Shown here: piece by piece, positions 33,917 through 43,450 of the stretch | Layout of the letters: every line of letters begins with the position of its first letter | Numbering within the stretch: the stretch's first letter is position 1 | Made by a program: the position numbers and the translations under genes | The notes under the pieces: generated by a model | Told to the model about the DNA's origin: nothing | Seen by the model: the letters and a program-made list of their open reading frames with translations, nothing else | Databases searched by the model: none | DNA from: an uncultured Alistipes sp. | GTDB lineage: Bacteria > Bacteroidota > Bacteroidia > Bacteroidales > Rikenellaceae | Reading direction: 5' to 3' | NCBI GenBank assembly: GCA_944323075.1 | Contig: CALURC010000007.1 | Coordinates: 62,001-126,000, forward strand | DNA: 64,000 nucleotides

Positions 33917-34636
33917 TTAGTCTTTTAAATAATAATCGACGGAGGTAACAACCCTTACGGTTTTTATGTAAGGTGTGTTCGCATCTCGATCGCTGATTGA
34001 GAATTGTCCTTGGTTAGCCTTTTTAATCTTACCCAGCTTGCTGTCTGAGTCGTGCGCAAATTTCTCGGCGGCTATACGTGCATTCTGGGTTGCCTCTTCG
34101 ATCATTGTGGGTTTGATCTGGTTAAGCGAGTTCGAGGTGTATAAAAATTGGGTCTGGTAGCGATAATCACCGTCGTTATTGATCGCTATCCCTTGTCTAA
34201 GCAGATCTCCCTGTTGGGCCATCAACTTTACAACCTGATCTACTTTGTCTGTCGATACGGTCAGTATCGAGGTGACGTTATAACGATATTTGACACCTTC
34301 ACTTACATAGCGTTCTGCGTCCATGTCGATTACTTGTGCCGGAGAGATCGTTATCTCCTCTTCTGAAATTCCATTGGTTTTTAAGAAAGAGACGATTTTG
34401 GCGTTGGACGTTTCTATTGTATTATACAGATCGGATAAGTTATTGCCGGCGACTTTATACATCAGGGGCCATATGACACGATCGGCTTTGACCTCTTTTT
34501 CTGATAGACCTTTTACCGAGACTACACGTTCGCTCTCTTTGAACCGGATGATTCCGTTACGAAGAAGTCCTCCTGCGAAAACAAAACCCAATGCGAGCAG
34601 AGCTGCTGCAATGATAATTTTTTTTGAGTTTTCCAT
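33917..34636 (-). CDS. SIMPL domain-containing protein (DUF541)
   Basis: A 239-residue protein with an N-terminal membrane anchor (KKIIIAAALLALGFVFAGGLL) and a periplasmic SIMPL/DUF541 domain: RVVSVKGLSEKEVKADRVIWPL, then a helix-strand body and a C-terminal ATQNARIAAEKFAHDSDSKLGKIKKANQGQF. Family members form oligomeric rings in the periplasm; cellular role is poorly known (some linked to oxidative stress or signalling). It is a single gene with a TAACTTTG -7 box at 34702-34709. Confidence 0.88.
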   Translation of the reverse strand: MENSKKIIIAAALLALGFVFAGGLLRNGIIRFKESERVVSVKGLSEKEVKADRVIWPLMYKVAGNNLSDLYNTIETSNAKIVSFLKTNGISEEEITISPAQVIDMDAERYVSEGVKYRYNVTSILTVSTDKVDQVVKLMAQQGDLLRQGIAINNDGDYRYQTQFLYTSNSLNQIKPTMIEEATQNARIAAEKFAHDSDSKLGKIKKANQGQFSISDRDANTPYIKTVRVVTSVDYYLKD

Positions 34637-34701
34637 GATGTGAAAGTTTAAGGGTGGATATTAAGTTAGTTTTCGTTCGGTCCTAAAAACAGGTAATGAA
34701 A

Positions 34702-34709
34702 CAAAGTTA
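34702..34709 (-). promoter_or_regulatory. -7 box of the SIMPL gene
   Basis: TAACTTTG on the - strand, 65 bases before the ATG at 34636. Confidence 0.45.
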
Positions 34710-34773
34710 TGAATTTTATTAAATAAATCAAATGAAATATCGAAGAGAGATCGGAAGCTTCATATATAAAATT

Positions 34774-34802
34774 AGGACGACCGGTTATTAGCCGGCCGTC
34801 CT
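34774..34802 (-). terminator. Terminator after lpxA
   Basis: AGGACGACCGG / CCGGCCGTCCT form an 11-bp stem with one mismatch. It lies 22 bases after the lpxA stop and ends the efflux-lpxA block on the - strand. Confidence 0.7.
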
Positions 34803-34824
34803 TTGTTTGAAATTATAAAGAATT

Positions 34825-35607
34825 TTACAATTCGGTAATTCCTATAATTCCTTTGTCCGAGTGCTCGATGAAATCAATCATATATTGAATCTCCGGACTG
34901 GGATCGATGATCTCTTTTATTCGGATCATTGCGTTTTGTAAACTTGTTCCGCACTGGTAAATTTGGCGATAAGCTTTGGCTATATCGTCTATCACCTTGT
35001 TTGACACGTCGTGTTTATAAGACATCAACGTAGCATTGATTCCGTAGTAGGAAATCGGGTTGTGTGCGGCAACGATGAATGGAGGTACATCTTTATTGGC
35101 ACGACATCCGTCACGAACCAATGTCCAACTACCGATTCTGCATCCGTGTTTGATAATGACATCGCTACCGAGGATAGCTTTGTCATCAATGATGCAGTTT
35201 CCAGCGGTTTTGGTTCCGTTACCTAAAATACAATCGTTGCCGATGACCGAATCATGTGCGACGTGAACCCCTTCCAACAAGAAATTACGATCTCCGATAC
35301 GGGTTTGATTCCCAGCGAATGTGGCACGATTGATAATCACTTTTTCCCGGATTGTATTGTCGTTGCCGATTATCAATTCCGTTGCATCCCCTGTGAATTT
35401 AAAATCCTGAGGAGTAGCTCCGATAATGGCGCTCTGGTATACAATGTTGTTCGAACCCATACGTGTCCCGTCAAGCACGCTGGCATAAGGCATAATCGTA
35501 CAGTTATCACCGATTACAACATTTTTATCGATGTAAGCGAACGGGTGAATCGTTACGTTCTGACCAATTTTTGCGGTCGGATCGATATAGGCTAATGGGC
35601 TGATCAT
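34825..35607 (-). CDS. lpxA: UDP-N-acetylglucosamine O-acyltransferase LpxA
   Basis: A 260-residue hexapeptide-repeat acyltransferase, first step of lipid A synthesis (transfer of 3-hydroxyacyl from ACP to UDP-GlcNAc). The left-handed beta-helix coils start at SPLAYIDPTAKIGQNVTIHPFAYI. The conserved TPQDFKFTGD, NTIREKVIINRAT and catalytic-His region EGVHVAHDSVIGNDC are present, followed by a C-terminal helical lobe. It is not flanked by lpxD, lpxC or fabZ; instead it lies 20 bases downstream of an efflux operon. It may be the only copy or a second paralogue with altered acyl specificity; the window cannot tell. Confidence 0.88.
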   Translation of the reverse strand: MISPLAYIDPTAKIGQNVTIHPFAYIDKNVVIGDNCTIMPYASVLDGTRMGSNNIVYQSAIIGATPQDFKFTGDATELIIGNDNTIREKVIINRATFAGNQTRIGDRNFLLEGVHVAHDSVIGNDCILGNGTKTAGNCIIDDKAILGSDVIIKHGCRIGSWTLVRDGCRANKDVPPFIVAAHNPISYYGINATLMSYKHDVSNKVIDDIAKAYRQIYQCGTSLQNAMIRIKEIIDPSPEIQYMIDFIEHSDKGIIGITEL

Positions 35608-35627
35608 AATACTAAATATTAAATGTT

Positions 35628-37019
35628 TTATTCAGTTCTTCCGCCACCCAATGCATGGTATAGGTTGATCACGGCTTGTATCTTTTGGTATTCGTCCGAT
35701 ATGCCGGAGAGCTGTGCATTGAGCAACGATTGTTGTGCGGTCAACACTTCCAGATAGGTCGATGTGCCGTACATCAACAACTCTTGAGTATATGCTACAG
35801 ATTTTTCCAATGCCTCGATCTGTTTTTCCCGTTGAACCATTTTATCTTCGGCAGCCTGGTAGAGGAACAGAGCGTTACTTACTTCGCTTCCTGCATTCAG
35901 AATAGACTGTTGGAAAGAGATCAGTGCACTCTCTTGTTGGGCTTTTGCTATACGTAAATTCGCAAGGTTAGCACCTTTGTTGAAAATCGGTTGTGTAAGA
36001 GAACCAACGGCCGAAGCAATCATTTTGCCTGGATTGACAATCATGCTACCTGCTGAGTTTGTCCATCCGTAAGTTCCCGAGAGCGAGATAGACGGATAAA
36101 AAGCGGAGCGAGCGACGTTTGTATTATAGTAGGCAGAAGCCAAGGCCATCTCGGCGGATTTTACATCCGGTCGGTTCGACAGCAACTGAACGGGGACTCC
36201 TGCGCGCATGATTTCCGGGAAGTTCTGTTCATCCAGCGTTCCTCGTGAAATCTGTTGCGGAGCTTGATGGAGCAGCATGCAGAGAGCGTTCTCTGTTTCG
36301 CGGATCTGTTGTTTCAGGTCAGGAATGCTGGCTTCGATCATGTAGCTGTTCGCTTCGCTTTGAACTACGGCAGCTTCATTTGTCGTTGTCGTATTCTCTT
36401 TCAGAGACCGCATCGTTTCGACACTCTTCTTCCAAGATACGGAGGTCTCTTCCGTGATGGCAAGCTGCTTGTCGAGCATCAGCAGCGTGTAGTAGTAGTT
36501 GGCAATTGCCGAGATCACCTGCGTCTGTACGGCTTGCTTGTACTCTTGTGTCTGCATCAGCGCGGCTTTAGCTCCTCGTTTCGAGTTCAGCAGACGTCCG
36601 AACAGGTCGATTTCCCAGCTTGCAGAGACTGGGGCGGTCCAGGTCCACTGTCCAGCCCCTTTGTCAAAGCTGCTCACTCCTCCGGTCGGAGCCAATGCAA
36701 CGGATGGCGTATATGCCAATCGTGCTGCTTTCAACTGGGCTTCCGCCTGGTCTACCTGAAGCATGGCAGTTCTCAAATCCGAGTTTTTCTCCAGCCCTTG
36801 GCGGATCAATGTTTGCAGCCATGGATCGGTAAACATCTCCTCCCATGGGATCATTCCCATGTTCGTTGTGTCCGATGCGAGGGTGTCGGTTGTCGAGACT
36901 GGATCTCGGTAGAGTCCCTTAGTATCTACTTCGGGACGTTTGTATTGTTTGTATATGTTGCAACTGCTCATCAAAGCGGCCACACATACGATACATACGA
37001 TATATTGCGATTTTTTCAT
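35628..37019 (-). CDS. Outer-membrane efflux lipoprotein (TolC/OprM family)
   Basis: A 463-residue outer-membrane factor of a tripartite pump. The SPII signal ends at Cys20 (LMSSC). The body shows the internally repeated OMF layout, with NIYKQYKRPEV near the N-terminus, PWLQTLIRQGLEKNSDLRTAMLQVDQAEAQLKAARLAYTPSVAL and the second repeat LLSNRPDVKSAEMALASAYYNTNVARSAFYPSISLSG. It is third in the operon MFP-RND-OMF, 2 bases after the RND stop codon. Substrates cannot be predicted from the sequence. Confidence 0.93.
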   Translation of the reverse strand: MKKSQYIVCIVCVAALMSSCNIYKQYKRPEVDTKGLYRDPVSTTDTLASDTTNMGMIPWEEMFTDPWLQTLIRQGLEKNSDLRTAMLQVDQAEAQLKAARLAYTPSVALAPTGGVSSFDKGAGQWTWTAPVSASWEIDLFGRLLNSKRGAKAALMQTQEYKQAVQTQVISAIANYYYTLLMLDKQLAITEETSVSWKKSVETMRSLKENTTTTNEAAVVQSEANSYMIEASIPDLKQQIRETENALCMLLHQAPQQISRGTLDEQNFPEIMRAGVPVQLLSNRPDVKSAEMALASAYYNTNVARSAFYPSISLSGTYGWTNSAGSMIVNPGKMIASAVGSLTQPIFNKGANLANLRIAKAQQESALISFQQSILNAGSEVSNALFLYQAAEDKMVQREKQIEALEKSVAYTQELLMYGTSTYLEVLTAQQSLLNAQLSGISDEYQKIQAVINLYHALGGGRTE

Positions 37020-37021
37020 TG

Positions 37022-40000
37022 CTATTTAGTGTATTGTTCGATTTCGTCTTTGATGTTGGAGTTGTCCGTATCGTCCCAGTGGATCGGTTTAAACTTCTCT
37101 TGCAGATGTTCGAAGGCAACGAAGAGGGCCGGAACGACAAAGATCTGGCAGATCATACCGATCAACATACCTCCGATGGCTCCTGTACCCAAAGTACTGT
37201 TACCGTTGGCACCGACACCTGAGGCAAACATCATAGGAAGCAGTCCGACAATCATCGCCAAAGAGGTCATCAGGATAGGACGTAGACGAGCGGCAGCTCC
37301 CATGACGGCGGCAGCAACGATGCCCATACCCGTTTGTCTTCGTTCGAGCGCGAACTCGGTAATCAGGATGGCGTTCTTTGCCAAAAGTCCGATCAACATG
37401 ATCAAAGCGATTTGCATGTAGATGTTGTTCTCAACACCCATGAATTGTGCGAAGATGAAACTACCTGCAAGACCGGCCGGAATCGACAAGATTACGACGA
37501 GCGGCAGAATATAGCTTTCGTACTGAGCACTCAGCAGCAAGTAGACGAATACGAGACACAGGGCAAAGATAATAGCCGTGGTACTGCTGCTGGAAGATTG
37601 TTCCTCACGGGTCATACCTGAAAACTCAAAGCCATAGCCCGTGGGTAAATAGTTGTCAGCAACTTCCTGAATGGCTTGGATGGCCTCTCCAGAACTGTAT
37701 CCTGGAGCAGGCAGACCGTTGACCTTGATAGAGGTGTACATGTTGAACCGCGAAATGTTGTCTGGACCGTATACTTTTCTCAGAGTGATAAATTGTGTGA
37801 TAGGAGCCATTTCATTTCCGTTGCGGATCATGACTTTGTTCAACGTTTCCGGATTGAGTCGGTAATCAGCGTCGGCTTGGATCATGACACGGTACAGACG
37901 TCCGAATCGGTTGAAGTTTGATGCGTACAAACCTCCGTAATATCCTTGTAAAGCGGTGAGTAACGTGTTGGGACTAATACCGGCCTGTTTACATTTCGCA
38001 ACATCGATATCCACCATGTATTGCGGGAAGTCTGCACTGAATGAAGTGTAGGCTGCGGCAATTTCAGGACGTTTGTTCAACTCCATGATGAATTCATTCG
38101 CGATTTTGTTGAAATCGTTGATGTCACCACCGGTCTTATCCTGCAAACTGAGTTCGAAACCGTTCGATGCACTATAACCGGGCACCATCGGCGGAGCAAA
38201 TACGAAGGCAGTTGCATTTTTGACCAATGAGCTGATTTGCATTTGCAGCGTATTGATAACTGATGTTACATCTTGTCCCTTTTCGGTCCGTTCCGACCAA
38301 TCTTTGAGACGGCAAATGAATGTACCATAGGAACTACCTTGACCTCCGATAAAGCTGTATCCGGCGATTTCGGTACGGGCTTTTACGGCAGGGTTAGCCG
38401 CAATCAGACTATCAATTTGAGCCAAAGCAGCTTCCGTTTTTTCCAAAGATGTAGCGGGGGGCATACTTACGGCAACAAAGAATGATCCGGTATCCTCATT
38501 GGGCACCATACCTGTCGGAGTGATTCTCATCAACCAAACCAGAGCGACAATACTGATACCCACAATAGAGAATGCGAGCCAGCGCCGTTTGATTATGAAA
38601 TCTACACCTCTTTTATATTTCTTGAGGGTCAGATCGTATGCCGTGTTGAATGCTTGATGGAAACGTTTGATTAAGCTAGTTTTTTTCGGTCCCTCCTCTT
38701 CTTTATGCGGTTTCAGGAAGAGAGCACAGAGGGCAGGGCTCAAAGTCAATGCGTTGATAGCCGAAATACCGATTGCGATCGCCATGGTCAAACCGAACTG
38801 ACGATAGAATGTACCTGATGTTCCGGTCATGAAGCTTACCGGGATGAACACGGCCATCATGACGAGTGTGATAGATACGATTGCACTGCCGATTTCGCTC
38901 ATAGCGTCGATAGAGGCCTTGACTGGAGATTTATAACCTTGGTCCAGTTTTGCGTGGACGGCCTCGACGACGACGATGGCATCATCGACGACGATGGCGA
39001 TGGCAAGGATAAGGGCACATAGAGTCAAAAGGTTGATACTAAATCCGATCAGGTACAGAACGAAGAAGGTACCGATCAAAGCTACCGGAATTGCGATTGC
39101 AGGAATCAATGTCGATCGGAAATCCTGCAGGAAGATGAACACGACGAGGAATACCAGAATGAATGCTTCGATCAAAGTTTTCAGCACTTCGTGGATAGAT
39201 GCGTTAAGGAAGTCGCTCGTATCGAGCAGAATGTCGCATTTTACTCCGGGAGGGAGGTCGCCCTCAGCCTGGTCCAGAATAACTTTGATATCCTCTATAA
39301 TTTCTGTTGCATTCGAACCGGCTGTTTGGAAGATCATTGCCGTAACACCTGGGTGACCGTTAGAACGTGTGCCGAATCCATAAGAAAGGCCGCCCATCTC
39401 GACACGTGCAATGTCTTTAAGCCGTAATACTTCTCCATCACTTGTAGCGTGGACGACCATGTTTTCGAACTCTTCCGGAGTTTCCAGACGTCCTTTGTAA
39501 CGCATGATGTATTGGTATGACTGATCGCCACTTTCACCGAATTGTCCTGGAGCTGCTTCAATATTCTGTTCGGCCAAAATCGTAGAAATATCCGATGGCA
39601 TCAGTCCGTATTGGGCCATTACATCGGGTTTCAGCCAGATACGCATGGCGTAACTACCTCCCATGACCATTGCGTCACCAACACCCGGGACACGTTGTAC
39701 TTGTGGAATCAGGTTGATTTCAGCATAGTTGTACAGGAACGTTTCGTCATAGCGGTCATCTGAGCTATAGAGGGTGAAACCGAGCAACATACTGGTTTGA
39801 CGTTTACTCGTGATCACACCGACTTTCGTTACTTCTGCCGGTAATAGACCTTGTGCTTTGGCTACACGGTTCTGTACGTTCACGGCTGCCATATCCGGGT
39901 CTGTACCCTGTTTGAAATAGACCTCGATGGAGGCTTCACCGTTGTTCGAGGCGGTAGAGGTCATGTACAACATGTCTTCCACACCGTTGATCTGCTCTTC

Positions 40001-40198
40001 CAATGGAGCAATCACACTATTCAATACGGTTTGGGCATTCGCTCCTGTATATGATGTGCTGACCCGTACGGTTGGGGGCGCGATGTCAGGATATTGGATT
40101 ACAGGAAGGGAGAAGAGCCCCAATATACCCAATATGACGATCAAGATCGACACCACAGTCGATAGTACAGGGCGTTTTATAAATTTGTCTAGTTTCAT
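37022..40198 (-). CDS. RND multidrug efflux transporter (HAE1, AcrB family)
   Basis: A 1058-residue proton-driven inner-membrane pump, typical HAE1 length. The N-terminus FIKRPVLSTVVSILIVILGILGLFSLPV is the family hallmark. The proton-relay Asp pair is in LAIAIVVDDAIVVVEAVHA (about residue 410), and the second-half transmembrane block has LMIGLLAKNAILITEFA and GAAARLRPILMTSLAMIVGLLPM. It lies between its membrane-fusion and outer-membrane partners with gaps of 38 and 2 bases. A plausible role is export of bile acids or drugs; this is general to the family. Confidence 0.96.
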   Translation of the reverse strand: MKLDKFIKRPVLSTVVSILIVILGILGLFSLPVIQYPDIAPPTVRVSTSYTGANAQTVLNSVIAPLEEQINGVEDMLYMTSTASNNGEASIEVYFKQGTDPDMAAVNVQNRVAKAQGLLPAEVTKVGVITSKRQTSMLLGFTLYSSDDRYDETFLYNYAEINLIPQVQRVPGVGDAMVMGGSYAMRIWLKPDVMAQYGLMPSDISTILAEQNIEAAPGQFGESGDQSYQYIMRYKGRLETPEEFENMVVHATSDGEVLRLKDIARVEMGGLSYGFGTRSNGHPGVTAMIFQTAGSNATEIIEDIKVILDQAEGDLPPGVKCDILLDTSDFLNASIHEVLKTLIEAFILVFLVVFIFLQDFRSTLIPAIAIPVALIGTFFVLYLIGFSINLLTLCALILAIAIVVDDAIVVVEAVHAKLDQGYKSPVKASIDAMSEIGSAIVSITLVMMAVFIPVSFMTGTSGTFYRQFGLTMAIAIGISAINALTLSPALCALFLKPHKEEEGPKKTSLIKRFHQAFNTAYDLTLKKYKRGVDFIIKRRWLAFSIVGISIVALVWLMRITPTGMVPNEDTGSFFVAVSMPPATSLEKTEAALAQIDSLIAANPAVKARTEIAGYSFIGGQGSSYGTFICRLKDWSERTEKGQDVTSVINTLQMQISSLVKNATAFVFAPPMVPGYSASNGFELSLQDKTGGDINDFNKIANEFIMELNKRPEIAAAYTSFSADFPQYMVDIDVAKCKQAGISPNTLLTALQGYYGGLYASNFNRFGRLYRVMIQADADYRLNPETLNKVMIRNGNEMAPITQFITLRKVYGPDNISRFNMYTSIKVNGLPAPGYSSGEAIQAIQEVADNYLPTGYGFEFSGMTREEQSSSSSTTAIIFALCLVFVYLLLSAQYESYILPLVVILSIPAGLAGSFIFAQFMGVENNIYMQIALIMLIGLLAKNAILITEFALERRQTGMGIVAAAVMGAAARLRPILMTSLAMIVGLLPMMFASGVGANGNSTLGTGAIGGMLIGMICQIFVVPALFVAFEHLQEKFKPIHWDDTDNSNIKDEIEQYTK

Positions 40199-40236
40199 GG
40201 TTTAATGTTTTTTTAATGAATTCAACACTCCCAAGA

Positions 40237-41442
40237 TTATTTTGCTGCTGCGCCGGCTTGTTGCTGAATAGCGCCCTGTAATTTAGCCTTCGCTTGTTCT
40301 TGTGTGATCGGAGTGATTTTCATGTTATTGCGTACGGTCGTTCCGACTCCTTCGGCAACGATTCTGTCTCCGGGTTTCAAGCCAGATGTTACAACGAATT
40401 GTTGACCGTCGTTAATCGGTAAAATTTGAATTTCTGTCTGTACGACAGTTGAACTGTCAGTTACGACGAACACATACCGTTTGTCCTGGATTTCCGTAAC
40501 GGTATTTTGAGGAATCACGAGAGCTTTATTATCCTTTTCCGGAATCAGAACTACTCCGGACCCCCCGCTCCGCAGGATATTTTCCTTGTTTGGGAATGCA
40601 GCACGAACACTGGCCGATCCCGTTGCGTCATCGAAGATGCCGCTGACCGTGATGATCTTTCCTTTGTAGGGGTAGATTGATCCGTCAGGAAGTTGTAACT
40701 CTACTTCTGGCATTTCCTCCAGTGTCTTGGTTGTTTTGCCGTCATTGTTTTTGGTGAGAGCCATTACCTCTTTTTCATTTAACGAGAAGTATGCTACAAT
40801 TTCAGAGACGTCGGCAACAGTTGTCAGTGCAGTAGCCGTTGTCGGACCCACCAGACTTCCAACACGGAACGGAATTTTGCCTACAACACCGTTGGATGGG
40901 CTGGTGACGCGGGTGTAAGAGAGGTTCTTCTTTGCATTGATTAATTGGGCTTCTGCTTGAGCCAAATTTGCTTTTTGTGATGCTAACGAGTTTTCTGCTG
41001 TTTGCAGGTCGTATTGGCTGATGATATTTTTGCGGGCAAGTTCGCGTTTGTTTTCTGCAGTCAATTCTGCGGTTGCTACGCTTGCTTTAGCTACATTGAC
41101 AGCAGCTTCCGCAACTTTCACAGCTTCTTCGTATTGTACCGGATCGATAATGAAAAGTGTTTGACCTTTTTTCACGGTAGCACCTTCATCAACACAAAGC
41201 TTTGTGATGAATCCGCTTACGTTAGGCCGGATTTCTATATCTTGTTTACCACGTAATTTGGCTGAATATGAAGTATTTAAATCTACAGCGGATGTGTCGA
41301 CCGTCATAACTGCATATTCCGGTGCGCCATTGGTCATCATTCCGTTTTTTTGGTTTTGTCCACATGACAAAACGCTGAAACTCAGTGCTGTGATAAATAC
41401 ACCGCGTTGAGTTTGTCTGAGCATTGATTTTCGCAATTTCAT
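40237..41442 (-). CDS. RND efflux membrane-fusion lipoprotein (AcrA family)
   Basis: A 401-residue periplasmic adaptor. The lipobox ends at Cys27 (SVLSC). Domains in order are a split lipoyl half (SAKLRGKQDIEIRPNVSGFITKLCVDEGATVKKGQTLFIID), an alpha-hairpin (about 115-190, KVAEAAVNVAKASVATAEL), the second lipoyl half (LSYTRVTSPSNGVVGKIPFRVGSLV), a beta-barrel and a membrane-proximal domain (GLKPGDRIVAEGVGTTVRNNMKITP). It is the first gene of the pump operon. No local TetR or AraC regulator gene is present. Confidence 0.94.
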   Translation of the reverse strand: MKLRKSMLRQTQRGVFITALSFSVLSCGQNQKNGMMTNGAPEYAVMTVDTSAVDLNTSYSAKLRGKQDIEIRPNVSGFITKLCVDEGATVKKGQTLFIIDPVQYEEAVKVAEAAVNVAKASVATAELTAENKRELARKNIISQYDLQTAENSLASQKANLAQAEAQLINAKKNLSYTRVTSPSNGVVGKIPFRVGSLVGPTTATALTTVADVSEIVAYFSLNEKEVMALTKNNDGKTTKTLEEMPEVELQLPDGSIYPYKGKIITVSGIFDDATGSASVRAAFPNKENILRSGGSGVVLIPEKDNKALVIPQNTVTEIQDKRYVFVVTDSSTVVQTEIQILPINDGQQFVVTSGLKPGDRIVAEGVGTTVRNNMKITPITQEQAKAKLQGAIQQQAGAAAK

Positions 41443-41540
41443 AATTCTTGTATTATTTTATGTAATTCCTTTCCACTGAATATTTTGCCGTTATTTGTAT
41501 GATGTAGATATAACGAACATTTTTACAAATAATTGTGTGG

Positions 41541-41548
41541 CAAAAGTA
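41541..41548 (-). promoter_or_regulatory. -7 box of the RND efflux operon
   Basis: TACTTTTG on the - strand about 100 bases before the ATG at 41442. The surrounding 41443-41694 gap is very A+T-rich (runs of T at about 41573-41635) and shows no gene or clear operator. Confidence 0.4.
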
Positions 41549-41694
41549 TATAAGAAAACTTAAAAACAGAAAAAGTTTTTTGGTTTTTTTATTGTGTTTA
41601 AGGTCTAAATTTTTTTCTTTTGTAAACTTTTTTCTGCAATTTACTGTAATTCAGTATGAATGATCGAATGGTTGAGGTTTGATGGAAATGGGGG

Positions 41695-42471
41695 TTAAAA
41701 TTTCCATTGTTTTATTCGATCGAGTTGAGGATAGTTCGTTAAATCGACTTGGATCGGAACAATGGATACATACCCGTTCTTCAAGGCCCATTCGTCGGTG
41801 TCGCACGCTTCGGGTTCTGTATTATAGAAATATCCGCTTAACCAATAGTAATCCCGGCCCTGAGGATTGGTTCTCTTCTCAAATTTTTCTCGCCAATATC
41901 CACGATTCTGACGGCATGGCATAATTCCTTTAATTTCTGCTGCGGGTAGATTGGGAATGTTGACGTTCAGGCACAAAGGATTTTCGATTGGTTCAGCCAT
42001 TACTTTACGGGTAATCTGTTCTACATAAAGGCGAGCAGTTGAAAAATCGGCGTTTTCATCGTGATCAAGGAGAGAAAATCCGATTGCTGGAATTTCGTAA
42101 AAACTCGTTTCGATGGTTGCACCCATCGTGCCAGAGTAGAGCACATTGATGGCTGAATTTGCTCCATGATTGATTCCCGATATGGCCAATGAAGGGCGCT
42201 CGCCATGCAACATTAAATAATCGAAAGCGATTTTTACACAATCTACAGGGGTCCCGTTACAAGAATAGATGACGCGTTCCGGTGTCTCTTCCAGTTTCTG
42301 AAGGAACAGCGGTCGAGTCATGGTAATGGCGTGCGACATGCCGCTTTGTGCGGTTTGGGGGGCGACAACGAACAGACGTCCCAAGGGTTGAAGTGTTGCA
42401 ATGAGTTCACGTAAGCCTTTTGCATGAACACCATCGTCATTTGTCAGAAAAATCAAAGGTTTTTTATCCAT
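41695..42471 (-). CDS. surE: 5'-nucleotidase SurE
   Basis: A 258-residue metal-dependent nucleotide phosphatase. The family N-terminus is PLIFLTNDDGVHAKGLRELI (metal-binding DD), followed by SGMSHAITM and GTPVDCVKIAFDYL, and the metal-binding LAISGINHGANSAINVLYSGTMGA. ATG 42471 is preferred to the GTG at 42480, which lies only 11 bases from the TACCTTTG -7 box at 42492-42499. With its own promoter and a 144-base gap after murQ, it is probably a separate unit from the peptidoglycan operon. Confidence 0.95.
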   Translation of the reverse strand: MDKKPLIFLTNDDGVHAKGLRELIATLQPLGRLFVVAPQTAQSGMSHAITMTRPLFLQKLEETPERVIYSCNGTPVDCVKIAFDYLMLHGERPSLAISGINHGANSAINVLYSGTMGATIETSFYEIPAIGFSLLDHDENADFSTARLYVEQITRKVMAEPIENPLCLNVNIPNLPAAEIKGIMPCRQNRGYWREKFEKRTNPQGRDYYWLSGYFYNTEPEACDTDEWALKNGYVSIVPIQVDLTNYPQLDRIKQWKF

Positions 42472-42491
42472 AAATCTCACTTAATACTCTG

Positions 42492-42499
42492 CAAAGGTA
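42492..42499 (-). promoter_or_regulatory. -7 box of surE
   Basis: TACCTTTG on the - strand, 20 bases before ATG 42471. It makes the GTG start at 42480 unlikely and separates surE from the murQ operon. Confidence 0.5.
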
Positions 42500-42615
42500 G
42501 CAAAAAAACGGCCTGAATTGTGTGGCGATTTTCAAAAGAAAATGATAGAATCGCTACGAGATTCAGGTCGTTTGACTGTTTCGGAGACTGTATGTGTTGT
42601 AATGGGAAACCGTTT

Positions 42616-43437
42616 TTATGGATGATCGTTCCGGTAGGCTTCGATGGCTTTGCGGGCCGATCCGTATTGCAACAGCAGGTTTTTGGCTTCTTCGTATGGA
42701 AGTCCCAATTCGTCTCGTACCATACGTGTACCTCGATCGACCAGCTTATTGTTGGTTAACTGCATGTTGACCATCCGATTCCCCTTGACACGACCCAGTT
42801 TGATCATTGTTGTTGTCGTGATCATGTTGCAGATCAGTTTTTGTCCGGTACCTGATTTCATTCGGGAACTTCCCGTGACGAATTCCGGGCCTACGATCAT
42901 TTCGATCGGTATATCGGCCTCTGCTGCCATCGGAGAGTCGGGATTACTGCAGATACAGGCCGTAAGGATACCGTGTTCGCGGGCTCTGTGAAGTGCTCCG
43001 ATTACGTAGGGTGTCGTCCCCGATGCGGCAATTCCAATGACCGTATCCAATTGATTGATGTTGCGCTCCTGAAGCTCCTTCCACCCCTGCTCCGGATCGT
43101 CTTCGGCGTGTTCGACCGGATTGCGCAGTGCCGTATCGCCTCCGGCAATCAGCCCGATCACTAATGTCGGGGGCATGCCGAAGGTCGGCGGAATTTCCGA
43201 TGCGTCCAGTACGCCGAGCCGACCGCTCGTTCCGGCTCCCATGTAGAAGATCCGTCCGCCCTGTTTCATGCGTTCAACGATGGCCGTTACCAATTTTTCG
43301 ATTTGAGGAATGGCCTTGCCTACGGCCTCGGGAACCTTCCGGTCCTCCTGATTGATCTCTTCGAGCAGGGTACGGATCGGTTGATCCTCCAGATTGTCGT
43401 AGAGCGATGGCTGCTCTGTGATTTTTACAAAAGTCAT
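42616..43437 (-). CDS. murQ: N-acetylmuramic acid 6-phosphate etherase MurQ
   Basis: A 273-residue SIS-domain enzyme that removes the lactyl ether from MurNAc-6-phosphate, giving GlcNAc-6-phosphate and D-lactate in cytoplasmic cell-wall recycling. Motifs are RIFYMGAGTSGRLGVLDASEIPPTFG, AEDDPEQGWKEL and the sugar-phosphate site VIGIAASGTTPYVIGAL; the C-terminal helical end is somewhat shorter than the roughly 300 residues usual. It is last in the operon, 13 bases after the sugar kinase that would supply its substrate. Confidence 0.96.
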   Translation of the reverse strand: MTFVKITEQPSLYDNLEDQPIRTLLEEINQEDRKVPEAVGKAIPQIEKLVTAIVERMKQGGRIFYMGAGTSGRLGVLDASEIPPTFGMPPTLVIGLIAGGDTALRNPVEHAEDDPEQGWKELQERNINQLDTVIGIAASGTTPYVIGALHRAREHGILTACICSNPDSPMAAEADIPIEMIVGPEFVTGSSRMKSGTGQKLICNMITTTTMIKLGRVKGNRMVNMQLTNNKLVDRGTRMVRDELGLPYEEAKNLLLQYGSARKAIEAYRNDHP

Positions 43438-43450
43438 AAATTCTATGTTT

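Noticed and set aside
36255-37421. 388-aa open frame antisense to the efflux genes
   Set aside because: It crosses the boundary of two recognised genes (OMF and RND) on the opposite strand.
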